Assembly (NCBI GenBank): GCA_038234975.1
Contig: JBBSUK010000003.1
Coordinates: forward strand, 5,054-69,053
Length of the DNA: 64,000 nucleotides
Origin: Schlegelella_A sp038234975
GTDB lineage: Bacteria > Pseudomonadota > Gammaproteobacteria > Burkholderiales > Burkholderiaceae_C
Direction: 5' to 3'
This document shows positions 26,661 through 35,943 of the stretch, one piece after another. The notes under the pieces were generated by a model. The model had not been told where the DNA came from. It saw only the letters and a program-made list of their open reading frames with translations, and ran no database searches. The position numbers were made by a program, and so were the translations under genes. Numbering within the stretch: position 1 is the first letter of the stretch; each line of letters begins with the position of its first letter.

Positions 26661-27538
26661 TCGGCGGCGTGGTTCGAGGTTTGCGGCGCGTCGTCGACGT
26701 GCTGCAGCGTTCGCTCTTTGATGACCACGACCAGGACGCGGCGCCGACCGCGCCGCAGCCGACTCGTTTGCCGCCGTCGTCGGGCGGTCGCGCGTCGTCG
26801 CTGGGCGGCCGCCGCGTCGTCTGGTCGCTGCGCCGCAGCCGTCGACGCAGCATCGGCTTCGTGGTCGGGCCCGCAGGTCTGGTCGTGTCGGCGCCCAACC
26901 GCGCCTCGCTGCGGGAGATCGAGTCGGCGCTGCAGGAGAAGGCGCGCTGGGTCGTCGCGAGGCTGGACGAACAGGCCGAGCGCCGGGTGCGCGCCGACGC
27001 GGCGCGCGTCGTCTGGGCCAGTGGCGCGCTGGTCGCGTTCCTCGGCGAGCCGCTGCGCATCGTCGTCGACCCCGACGGCGCCGAGCCGACGGCATTCAGC
27101 GCCGGCGGGGGCGACGGCGCTCCAGCGCAGCTTCGCCTCGCCCTGCCACGCGACGCCGCTCCCGAGCGCCTGCGCGACGCAGTGCACGGCTGGCTGCAAC
27201 GCCGGGCGATCGATCATTTCACCGCCCGTTGCCGGCATTTCGAGGCGGCGCTCGCGGTGCGCGTGCGCAGCGTCAAGCTGTCGTCGGCGAAGACGCGCTG
27301 GGGCAGCGCGACGACGCGCGGCGATGTCCGCCTGCACTGGCGCCTGATCCAGCACGAGCCGGCGACGATCGACTACGTTGTCGCCCACGAGCTCGCGCAC
27401 CTGCGCGAGATGAACCACGGGCCCCGGTTCTGGCAGGCGGTCCGGTCCGTGGTGCCCGACGTGGACCGGGAGGTCGCGCGGCTGCGAGAGGCCGCGCGGG
27501 ACGCGAGTCTCGCGGACGATGCCGCGATGGGCAGGTGA
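26657..27538 (+). CDS. YgjP-like M48-type metallopeptidase (DUF45)
   Basis: A 293-residue protein of the YgjP/DUF45 family, predicted zinc metallopeptidase. The C-terminal part holds the HExxH motif in DYVVAHELAHLREMNHGPRF, with the downstream His-Gly-Pro typical for the group, and the KTRWGSATTRGDVRLHWRL segment that also marks SprT-like proteins. The first 60 residues are a proline- and arginine-rich extension. The GTG start at 26657 overlaps the plsC stop (GTGA); a later start could trim the extension. Conserved linkage to gmhB-plsC suggests an envelope or quality-control role, but no substrate is known. It is convergent with the MBL hydrolase: a single base separates the two stop codons. 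Confidence 0.85.
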   Translation: MIGGVVRGLRRVVDVLQRSLFDDHDQDAAPTAPQPTRLPPSSGGRASSLGGRRVVWSLRRSRRRSIGFVVGPAGLVVSAPNRASLREIESALQEKARWVVARLDEQAERRVRADAARVVWASGALVAFLGEPLRIVVDPDGAEPTAFSAGGGDGAPAQLRLALPRDAAPERLRDAVHGWLQRRAIDHFTARCRHFEAALAVRVRSVKLSSAKTRWGSATTRGDVRLHWRLIQHEPATIDYVVAHELAHLREMNHGPRFWQAVRSVVPDVDREVARLREAARDASLADDAAMGR

Positions 27539-27539
27539 G

Positions 27540-28619
27540 TCAGCCGGCAGCGACCGCGGCGAACCGCATCACCTTGTCGTCGCCCGGCTGGCGCGACAGA
27601 CGTCCGGCATGCCACAGCGCGTGCAGGTGCGCGATCGATTCGCCCATCGCGAAGCTCATCTGGTGCGCGTCGAGCGGGCGACGGAAGATCACGGGAACGA
27701 GCTCGTAGGCCGACTGCGGCCCCTTCTCGCGGATCGCATCCATCACCTCGGCAAAGCGGTCTTCGTGATGCGCCTGCAGCTGGTCGATGCGGGTGTGCAG
27801 GCCGCGAAACGGTCGGCCGTGCGACGGCAGCACGAGCGTGTCGGCCGGGACCGCGCGCATCCGCTCGAGCGAGTCGAGGTAGAGGCGCAGCGGGTCAGCC
27901 TCGGGCTCGATGTCGATCACGCTCACGTTGGTGGAGATGCGCGGCAGCACCATGTCGCCGCTGACGAGCACGCCGGCCTCGTCGTCGTGCAGCGACATGT
28001 GCTCGGGCGCATGGCCGTAGCCGGCGATGCAGCGCCAGGCATGGCGCGCGGCGCCGCGACCGATCTCGACGCTGCCGCCGTCGAGCAGGCGCCGGTACTC
28101 GGACGGCACCTGCGGCACGAGGCTGCGGTAGTAGTTGCTGCGCTTGCCGATCTCGGCTGCCTTGGCGTCGGCGGCGAGGCCGTGCTCGACCATGAAGGCG
28201 TTCGACACGGGCGCGCTGAAGCCGCTGGTCGCGCCGGAGGCGATGCGGGCGATGTGGAAATCGGTCGCGCTGATCCAGAGCCGCGCCCCGAATCGCTCGC
28301 ACAGCCAGTGCGCCGAGCCGATGTGGTCGGGGTGCATGTGGGTGACGACGACGCGCAGCACCGGTTCGCCTCCGAGCGGACCGGCGAGGACTTGGTCCCA
28401 GTCGGCACGGGTGGCGGGGTTGTCGACGCCGGTGTCGACGAGGGTCCAGCCGGCTCGGCCGTCGGTCTCGTCGCGGAGCGCCCAGACGTTGATGTGGTCG
28501 AGCTGGAAGGGCAGCCCCATGCGGATCCACACGATGCCCGGGGCCACCTCGATCGCGCTCCCCCGCTCGGGGAGTGCATCACCGAACGGATAGTCGAGCT
28601 GGCTTTCGAGAAGGTTCAT
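27540..28619 (-). CDS. MBL-fold metallo-hydrolase
   Basis: A 359-residue metallo-beta-lactamase-fold hydrolase. The signature THMHPDHIGSAHWL supplies HxHxDH; further ligands appear in GYGHAPEHMSLHDDE and SGDMVLPRIS (conserved Asp), and PSHGRPFRGL. A C-terminal winged-helix-like tail (residues about 290-359) resembles that of the beta-lactamase-like protein 2/LACTB2 group, which contains thioesterases and nucleases. It is transcribed divergently from the LiuR-like regulator with a 48-bp intergenic region carrying a likely operator, so it is probably a member of the branched-chain and fatty-acid catabolic regulon, perhaps as an acyl-CoA thioesterase. The substrate is unknown. Confidence 0.88.
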   Translation of the reverse strand: MNLLESQLDYPFGDALPERGSAIEVAPGIVWIRMGLPFQLDHINVWALRDETDGRAGWTLVDTGVDNPATRADWDQVLAGPLGGEPVLRVVVTHMHPDHIGSAHWLCERFGARLWISATDFHIARIASGATSGFSAPVSNAFMVEHGLAADAKAAEIGKRSNYYRSLVPQVPSEYRRLLDGGSVEIGRGAARHAWRCIAGYGHAPEHMSLHDDEAGVLVSGDMVLPRISTNVSVIDIEPEADPLRLYLDSLERMRAVPADTLVLPSHGRPFRGLHTRIDQLQAHHEDRFAEVMDAIREKGPQSAYELVPVIFRRPLDAHQMSFAMGESIAHLHALWHAGRLSRQPGDDKVMRFAAVAAG

Positions 28620-28632
28620 CGTCGCATTACAC

Positions 28633-28648
28633 TTTACGTAAACGTCAA
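28633..28648. promoter_or_regulatory. Predicted LiuR-type operator
   Basis: TTTACGTAAACGTCAA consists of TTTACGT and ACGTCAA half-sites separated by AA; the half-sites are inverted copies with one mismatch. It lies in the 48-bp gap between the divergent MBL hydrolase and MerR-family genes. Its form matches my recollection of the LiuR motif, a 16-bp palindrome built on ACGT steps. It would control both genes and autoregulate the regulator. Confidence 0.75.
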
Positions 28649-28667
28649 TTGTGGAGTGTAGACGCCG

Positions 28668-29123
28668 ATGTCGAACGCCGTTGCCCTCGCGCGCCGCGAG
28701 CCAGCCGGGCCGCCGGGTTCACGGCCGGCCGCTCGCCCTGCCGTTCGCTACACGATCGGCGAGCTCGCGCGCGAGTTCGGCGTCACCACGCGCACCATCC
28801 GCTTCTACGAGGATTGCGGCCTGCTCGAGCCGTCGCGTTCCGGCCGCAACCGCGTCTACACCGCGCGGGACCGCGCGAGGCTGCTGCTGACGGTGCGCGG
28901 CAAGCGGCTCGGCCTCAAGCTCGCGGAAGTGAAGGAGCTGATCGAGATGTACGACAGCAAGCGCGACACCGGGCCGCAGCTGCGGCGCTTCCTCGCCGTG
29001 CTCGCCGCGCACCGGGCGCAGATCGAGCAGCGCATGGTCGACCTGCAGGCCACGCTCGACGAGGTCGTCGGGCAGCAGTCGGCGGCGCAGCGCGTGCTCG
29101 ACGCGAAGCGGAGAGCGGCATGA
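28668..29123 (+). CDS. liuR: MerR-family regulator, LiuR-like
   Basis: A 151-residue transcription factor with an N-terminal MerR winged-helix domain (residues about 26-95; YTIGELAREFGVTTRTIRFY, GLLEPSRSGRNRVYTARDRA) and a C-terminal dimerisation coiled coil (about 105-150). It lacks the metal-binding cysteines of CueR/ZntR-type members. LiuR regulators control branched-chain amino-acid and fatty-acid degradation genes in Proteobacteria. The assignment rests on the operator in front of it, on the divergent MBL gene and on downstream thiolase, MaoC and acyl-CoA dehydrogenase genes. ATG at 28668 is the start; an N-terminal 25-residue basic stretch precedes the DNA-binding domain. Its stop overlaps the carbonic anhydrase start (ATGA). 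Confidence 0.82.
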   Translation: MSNAVALARREPAGPPGSRPAARPAVRYTIGELAREFGVTTRTIRFYEDCGLLEPSRSGRNRVYTARDRARLLLTVRGKRLGLKLAEVKELIEMYDSKRDTGPQLRRFLAVLAAHRAQIEQRMVDLQATLDEVVGQQSAAQRVLDAKRRAA

Positions 29124-29821
29124 GCGAGCAGGACGCCACCGCCGCCGCCGACATGACCCCCTCGCTCGACGAGTTGTTCGTTCGCAACCGCGCCTGGGCG
29201 GCCAAGATCGAGGGCCGATCACCCGGCTTCTTCACCCGGCTCGACCAGCAGCAGAACCCGAGGTATCTCTGGATCGGCTGCGCCGACAGCCGCGTGCCGG
29301 CCAACGAGCTGGTCGACCTGCTGCCGGGCGAGGTGTTCGTGCACCGCAACGTCTCCAACGTCGTCGCCCATGGCGACCTCAACTGCCTCGCGGTGGTCCA
29401 GTTCGCGACCGACGTGCTCAAGGTGCGGCACATCATGGTCGTCGGGCACTCGCGCTGCGGCGGCGTCACCGCGGCGCTCGAGGGCCGCCGCGTCGGCCTC
29501 GCCGACAACTGGCTGCGCTACGTGCAGGATGTGCGTGACCGCCATGCCGACTGGCTCGACAGCGTCGACCCGGAGGTGCGAGTCGATGCGCTCGGCGAGC
29601 TCAACGTCGTCGAGCAGGCGCGCCACGTCTGCGAGACGACGGTCGTCACCGATGCCTGGGCGCGCGGCCAGCCGGTCGTCGTCCATGGCTGGTTCTACCG
29701 GCTGCACAACGGGCTGCTGAAGGACCTGCGCATGACGGTCGATTCGCCGGCGTCGCTCGAGGCGACGTACACGGCGGCCATCGGCGGCATCCGCGGCCGC
29801 TACGACGCGGGCACGCGGTGA
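29120..29821 (+). CDS. can: Beta-class carbonic anhydrase
   Basis: Interconverts CO2 and bicarbonate in the cytoplasm, supporting carboxylases. The 233-residue protein has all beta-class ligands: Cys54, Asp56 and Arg58 in GCADSRVPAN, and His110 and Cys113 in VVGHSRCGGV. The sequence FVHRNVSNVVAHGDLNCLAV is typical of the E. coli Can branch. ATG at 29120 overlaps the regulator stop; its own stop overlaps the GTG of aceK, so the gene is translated as part of a chain. In this operon it could supply bicarbonate for biotin-dependent carboxylation of branched-chain acyl-CoAs; that link is inferred. Confidence 0.95.
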   Translation: MSEQDATAAADMTPSLDELFVRNRAWAAKIEGRSPGFFTRLDQQQNPRYLWIGCADSRVPANELVDLLPGEVFVHRNVSNVVAHGDLNCLAVVQFATDVLKVRHIMVVGHSRCGGVTAALEGRRVGLADNWLRYVQDVRDRHADWLDSVDPEVRVDALGELNVVEQARHVCETTVVTDAWARGQPVVVHGWFYRLHNGLLKDLRMTVDSPASLEATYTAAIGGIRGRYDAGTR

Positions 29822-31619
29822 CGCAGACGCGGCACCCGCCGACCGGCCCCTCCGCCTTCCCGGTCGCGCTGACCGATGCGCGCGCACACGCCATCGCGGT
29901 GGCGATGCTCGAGGGGTTCGACCGTCACTACACGCTCTTTCGCGAGGCGAGCGCCGGCGCCAAGGGTCGCTTCGAGCGAGCCGACTGGGCCGGGCAGCAG
30001 CGCGCGCAGGCGCAGCGCATCGCCTACTACGACCGGCGCGTGGTCGAGGCGACCGAGCGGCTGCAGCGCGAGTTCGGCGCCGGCGAGCTGCCGATGGACG
30101 TGTGGCAGCAGGTCAAGCTCCACTACATCGGCCTGCTCATCGAGCACCACCAGCCCGAGCTCGCCGAGACCTTCTTCAACTCGGTGACGACGAAGATCCT
30201 GCACCACAGCTACTTCCACAACGACTTCATCTTCGTCCGTCCCGCGGTCTCCACCGAGTACATCGAGAACGACGCGCCGGCGTCGCTGCCGACCTACCGC
30301 GCCTACTACCCGACCCGCGAGACACTGCGCCGGACCTGGACGCGCATCGTTTCCAACTTCCAGCTCGAGCGCCCCTTCGAGGAGCTCGACCGCGACATTG
30401 CCTCCGTGATGCGCGCCGTCGAGGCGCATCTCGGCGACGCGCGGCTGCGCGCCAACTTCCAGATCCAGGTGCTCGCGTCGCTCTTCTTCCGCAACAAGGG
30501 CGCCTACGTCGTCGGCAAGGTGATCAACGGCTTCCACGAGACACCGTTCGCGCTGCCGATCGTGCACGGCGAGAGCGGCGGCCTCACGATCGACACCGCG
30601 CTCTTCGGCGAGGACGACCTGCTGCTCGTCTTCAGCTTCGCGCGGGCCTATTTCATGGTCACGATGGAAGTGCCCTCGGCCTACGTGCAGTTCCTGCACT
30701 CGCTGATGCCGAGAAAGCCGCGCTCGGAGATCTACTCCGCGCTCGGCCTGCAGAAGCAGGGCAAGAACCTCTTCTACCGCGACTTCCTCAACCACATCCG
30801 CCACTCGTCGGACCGTTTCCGCATCGCGCCCGGGATCAAGGGCATGGTGATGCTGGTGTTCGACCTGCCGAGCTTTCCCTATGTGTTCAAGGTGATCAAG
30901 GACGCCTTTCCGGCGCAAAAGGAGATCACGCGCGAGCAGGTCATGGGCAAGTACCTGCTCGTCAAGCAGCACGACCGTGTCGGCCGCATGGCCGACACGC
31001 TGGAATACAGCAACGTTGCCTTCCCCGTCGCGCGCTTCGACGACGAGCTGCTGGCCGAGCTGCGCGAGCAGTGCGCGAGCCTGGTCGAGGAGGTGGGCGA
31101 GAGCTTCGTCATCCACCATGTCTACATCGAGCGGCGCATGGTGCCTCTCAACATCTACCTGCAGGACGCCACGCCGCTGCAGGTCGAGGCCGCCGTGGTC
31201 GAGTACGGCAACGCGATCAAGGACCTGGTGCGCGCCAACATCTTCCCCGGCGACATGCTGTGGAAGAACTTCGGCGTCACCCGCCACGGCAAGGTCGTGT
31301 TCTACGACTACGACGAGATCGAATACCTCACCGATTGCCGCTTTCGCAAGGTTCCGGAGCCGCGCAACGAGGAAGAGGAGATGTCGGCCGAGGTCTGGTA
31401 CGCGGTCGGCCCGAAGGACGTGTTTCCCGAGACCTTCGAGCCCTTCCTGCTCGGCAACCCGGCCGTGCGCAAGGTGTTCATGGAGCACCATGCCGACCTG
31501 CTCGACGCGGGCTTCTGGCAGGGCCACCAGGCCCTTATCGCCGCCGGATACGTGCATGATGTGTTCCCTTACGACGGGCAGAAGCGCTTCTCTGCCCAGC
31601 CACATCGAGGAGCTTGCCC

Positions 31620-31623
<4 letters not shown>
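29818..31623 (+). CDS. aceK: Isocitrate dehydrogenase kinase/phosphatase
   Basis: Bifunctional enzyme that phosphorylates and dephosphorylates isocitrate dehydrogenase, diverting isocitrate into the glyoxylate bypass during growth on acetyl-CoA-yielding substrates. The 601-residue length fits the family (570-610). Characteristic regions: ANFQIQVLASLFFRNKGAYV, the ATP-binding segment around GIKGMVMLVFDLPSFPYVFK, KYLLVKQHDRVGRMADTLEY, and the catalytic loop LWKNFGVTRHGKVVFYDYDE. The GTG start at 29818 overlaps the can stop (GTGA). Position between carbonic anhydrase and thiolase, away from aceA/aceB, makes sense because products of branched-chain and fatty-acid breakdown are acetyl-CoA. Confidence 0.97.
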
Positions 31624-32801
<1,178 letters not shown>

Positions 32802-32809
32802 CGCACGGC

Positions 32810-33277
32810 GTGTCGGCGAGCGTGCTGCCGGCGCGGCCGGGCGATGTCTTCACCCGCCGCGTGCGGCTGACGGAAGACGAGATCCGTACCTTCGCGCGCT
32901 CCGTCGACGACCTCAATCCGCTGCACCACGATGCCGACTTCGCGCGCGCGGCCGGTTACCCGGGCCTGATCGCGAGCGGCACGCACGTCGCGTCGATCCT
33001 GATGGCGATGACGGCGACGCACTATTCGCAGCCCCTCGCCGACGGCACGCCGCGTTCCAGCCTCGGCCTGGGTTTCCATATCTCGTTTCGCGCCGGCGTC
33101 GTCGCGGACGAGAACATGGACCTGCGCTGGACGGTGACCGATGTGACGCGCAAGGACAGCCTGCGCGGCTGGATCACGCGGCTCGACGGCGAGGCGCGGT
33201 CGGCGCGCGGGCTGCTGCTGCCGGCCGAAGGCCAGATCCTGCTGCGGCTCGGCGACGAGATCGTCGCGGAGCGATGA
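32810..33277 (+). CDS. MaoC-like dehydratase
   Basis: A 155-residue hot-dog-fold protein, predicted enoyl-CoA hydratase. The MaoC hydratase signature is visible as FARSVDDLNPLHHDADFARA followed by YPGLIASGTHVASILMAM; the Asp and His of this block are the catalytic pair in R-specific hydratases. GTG at 32810 was chosen as the first reasonable start after the thiolase stop; GTG at 32822 is an alternative. It sits nine bases after the thiolase gene and 16 bases before an acyl-CoA dehydrogenase, giving a dehydrogenase-hydratase-thiolase set. Whether it acts on straight or branched enoyl-CoA is not determinable. Confidence 0.88.
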   Translation: MSASVLPARPGDVFTRRVRLTEDEIRTFARSVDDLNPLHHDADFARAAGYPGLIASGTHVASILMAMTATHYSQPLADGTPRSSLGLGFHISFRAGVVADENMDLRWTVTDVTRKDSLRGWITRLDGEARSARGLLLPAEGQILLRLGDEIVAER

Positions 33278-33293
33278 CGAGAGGAGCCGGGAC

Positions 33294-34448
33294 ATGCAAC
33301 TGAGCGACGACCACCGCGCCGTCCGCGAGGCCGTTCGCGCTTACGTGCAGGACCACGTTGCGCCGAACGCGGCGGCGTGGAGTCGCGCTGCCGAGTTCCC
33401 GCGCGACGCGCTGCGCGGCCTCGCCGAGCTCGGCTGCTACGGCGTCGCGGTTTCCGCCGAGCTCGGCGGCGCCGGCCTCGACTACCTCGCGCTCGCCGTC
33501 CTCCTCGAGGAGATCGCCGCCGGCGACGGTGCCACCTCGACCATCGTCAGCGTCAACAACTGCCCGGTCTGCTCCATCCTGATGGCGTGGGCGAACGACG
33601 CCCAGAAGCAGGCCTGGCTGGTGCCGCTCGCCAGGGGCGAGATGCTCGGTGCGTTCTGCCTCACCGAGCCGCACGTCGGCTCGGAGGCGAGCGGCCTGCG
33701 CACGACGGCGCGGCATGTCCACGACGACCAGGGCGACGTCTACGTGATCGACGGCGTCAAGCAGTTCATCACGAGCGGCAAGAACGGCGACGTGGCGATC
33801 GTCATGGCCGTGACCGACAAGGCGGCCGGCAAGCGCGGCATCTCGGCGTTCGTCGTGCCGACGGCGACGCCCGGCTACACCGTCGCGCGGCTGGAGGAGA
33901 AGGCCGGGCAGCACGCGAGCGACACCGCGCAGATCGTCTTCGAGAACTGCCGCGTCCCGGTCGAAAACCGCCTCGGCGACGAAGGCCAGGGGCTGAAGAT
34001 CGCGCTGTCGGGCCTCGAAGGCGGGCGCATCGGCATCGGCGCGCAGGCGATCGGCATGGCACGCGCCGCGTTCGAGGCAGCGCTCGCGTACGCGAAGGAA
34101 CGGGTGGCTTTCGGCAAGCCGATCTTCGAGCACCAGGCGGTGCAGTTCCGCCTCGCCGGCATGGCGACGCAGATCGAGGCGGCGCGCCAGCTCGTGCACC
34201 ACGCCGCCAGCCTGAAGGACGCCGGCGTGCCGTGCCTGAAGGAAGCGGCGATGGGCAAGCTGTTCGCGAGCGAGATGGCCGAGCGCGTCTGCAGCGAGGC
34301 GATCCAGGTGCACGGCGGCTACGGCTACGTTGCCGACTTTCCGGTCGAGCGCATCTGGCGCGACGTGCGTGTGTGCAGCATCTACGAGGGCACCTCCGAC
34401 GTGCAGAAGATCCTGATCGCGCGGGCGCTCGCCAGCAGCGTCGGCTGA
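33294..34448 (+). CDS. Acyl-CoA dehydrogenase
   Basis: FAD-dependent alpha,beta-dehydrogenation of an acyl-CoA thioester, with electrons passed to ETF. The 384-residue protein shows the family pattern: FCLTEPHVGSEASGLRTTA (flavin-binding), DGVKQFITSGKNGDV, ERVAFGKPIFEHQAVQFRLA and the C-terminal IQVHGGYGYVADFPVERIWR followed by IYEGTSDVQKILIARAL, where the Glu of YEGTS is the usual catalytic base in short-chain types. The ATG follows a GAGGAGCC Shine-Dalgarno. It belongs with the thiolase and MaoC genes. Butyryl-type or methyl-branched substrates fit, but specificity is not readable. Confidence 0.93.
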   Translation: MQLSDDHRAVREAVRAYVQDHVAPNAAAWSRAAEFPRDALRGLAELGCYGVAVSAELGGAGLDYLALAVLLEEIAAGDGATSTIVSVNNCPVCSILMAWANDAQKQAWLVPLARGEMLGAFCLTEPHVGSEASGLRTTARHVHDDQGDVYVIDGVKQFITSGKNGDVAIVMAVTDKAAGKRGISAFVVPTATPGYTVARLEEKAGQHASDTAQIVFENCRVPVENRLGDEGQGLKIALSGLEGGRIGIGAQAIGMARAAFEAALAYAKERVAFGKPIFEHQAVQFRLAGMATQIEAARQLVHHAASLKDAGVPCLKEAAMGKLFASEMAERVCSEAIQVHGGYGYVADFPVERIWRDVRVCSIYEGTSDVQKILIARALASSVG

Positions 34449-34455
34449 CCGCACG

Positions 34456-35943
34456 ATGGACGCACGCCGCGCCCGCGATGTCACGCTGCTCGAAGCGTTC
34501 GAGACCGCGACGCCCACGAGCCCGAGCTGGAGCGCCGACGATCGCGCCTGGGCCGATCGCGTGGCCCGCGAGGCATCGGCCGACGGCGACGATCTCGACG
34601 CCTTCGTCTCGAAGCGCGCCGTCCACGCGATGCACCGGCTCGGCGAGCGCGAGCCGCAGCTCGTGCGGCTCGCCGCCGAGCCGATGCCGCGCGGCGGCGC
34701 GCTCGTGGTGGTGCTTGTCGTCGCCTTCGCGCTCGGCGTCGCCGCCGACACGATCGGCTCGAACCAGCGCATCAACCTGCTCGCGCCGCCGCTGTGGGGC
34801 GTCCTGCTGTGGAACGTGATCGTCTACCTGCTGCTGCTCGTCACGCCGCTGGTGCGGCTGGCGCGCCGTTCATCGTCCTCGGCGCCGGGCCCGATCCTGC
34901 GCTTCGCCCAGGCACTCGCGCAGCGCGGACTCGGCCCGATCCGGCGCGCCGCCAAGGGCGGTTTCGAAGCGCCGCGCCGCTACGCCTCGCTCTGGCTCGC
35001 GCGCAGCCGCGGCCTGGCGATGTTGCGCGGCGAGACGCTGCTGCACGCTGGCGCCGCGGCGATCGGCCTCGGCTTCATCGCCGGCCTTTACCTGCGCGGC
35101 CTCGCGCTCGACTACCGCGTCGTCTGGGAGAGCACGCTGCTCGACGCGCACGCGGCGCACGCGCTGGTCTCGACGGTGTTCGCTCCGGCTTCTTTGCTGT
35201 CGGGCATCTCGCTGCCCGACGAAGCGGCGTTCGCGGCAATGCGCGTGGCAGCCGGGGCGGGCACGGTCGGCGCGCCGGCGGCGCCCTGGCTGCACCTGAT
35301 CGCGCTGACGCTGGCGATCGTCGTCGTGGTGCCGCGCGCCGTGCTCGCGCTCGGATGCGGTGCTGCGGCCGCATGGCGCAGCCGATCGTTCCCGATGCCG
35401 TTCGGCGATCCCTACTTCGAGCGACTGTCGCGCCTGCGCGGGGGCCGCGACGCGCACGTCGTCGTCGTGCCCTACGCCGCGTCGCCGTCGCCGCAGGGCG
35501 CGCTCGGCCTGCGCGCATGGCTCGCCGAAGCATTCGGCGGCGGTGTCGACCTGCGCCTCGAGTCGATCGTCGCGTTCGGTGAGGAAGACGCGCCGCTGCC
35601 GACAGTTGCCGAAGCGACGACCCATGCGATCGTGCTGTTCGACCTGAGCGCCACGCCCGAGGACGAGCACCACGGCCGGTTCGTGTCGGCGCTGGCCGCC
35701 GCACTGCCGGCAGGCGCGGTGATCGCCGTGGCCGTCGACGCGGGCGCCTTCGCCCGCCGCTTCGCTGGCCTCGACGAGCGGGTCGCACAGCGTCGCGAGG
35801 CGTGGCGGCGGTGGGGCGAGGGCATGGGCATCGTTCCGATCGTCGTCGACCTCGAGCACGAAACGGCGGCGGTCGATGCGCTCGAGGCGGTGTTCGTTTC
35901 GCCGCGTGCCCTGACACCGTCCACCGGCAGGCGCGACCCATGA
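34456..35943 (+). CDS. DUF2868 membrane protein
   Basis: A 495-residue inner-membrane protein of the DUF2868 family. Hydrophobic helices are seen at about residues 80-100 (GALVVVLVVAFALGVAAD), 113-135 (GVLLWNVIVYLLLLVTP), 195-220 (LHAGAAAIGLGFIAGLYL) and 280-305 (LHLIALTLAIVVVVPRAVLA); the N-terminal 75 and C-terminal 180 residues are soluble. The C-terminal part includes VVPYAASPSPQGALGLRAWL, reminiscent of a small regulatory domain. It starts 7 bp after the acyl-CoA dehydrogenase and its stop overlaps the ATG of the DUF3482 GTPase. These two families co-occur, so a membrane protein-GTPase complex is likely. Function unknown. Confidence 0.88.
   Translation: MDARRARDVTLLEAFETATPTSPSWSADDRAWADRVAREASADGDDLDAFVSKRAVHAMHRLGEREPQLVRLAAEPMPRGGALVVVLVVAFALGVAADTIGSNQRINLLAPPLWGVLLWNVIVYLLLLVTPLVRLARRSSSSAPGPILRFAQALAQRGLGPIRRAAKGGFEAPRRYASLWLARSRGLAMLRGETLLHAGAAAIGLGFIAGLYLRGLALDYRVVWESTLLDAHAAHALVSTVFAPASLLSGISLPDEAAFAAMRVAAGAGTVGAPAAPWLHLIALTLAIVVVVPRAVLALGCGAAAAWRSRSFPMPFGDPYFERLSRLRGGRDAHVVVVPYAASPSPQGALGLRAWLAEAFGGGVDLRLESIVAFGEEDAPLPTVAEATTHAIVLFDLSATPEDEHHGRFVSALAAALPAGAVIAVAVDAGAFARRFAGLDERVAQRREAWRRWGEGMGIVPIVVDLEHETAAVDALEAVFVSPRALTPSTGRRDP

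Noticed and set aside
29800..31605. A 601-codon open frame antisense to aceK
   Set aside because: It is the exact shadow of a canonical aceK gene and shows only Val/Leu/Asp/Glu-rich low-complexity sequence.
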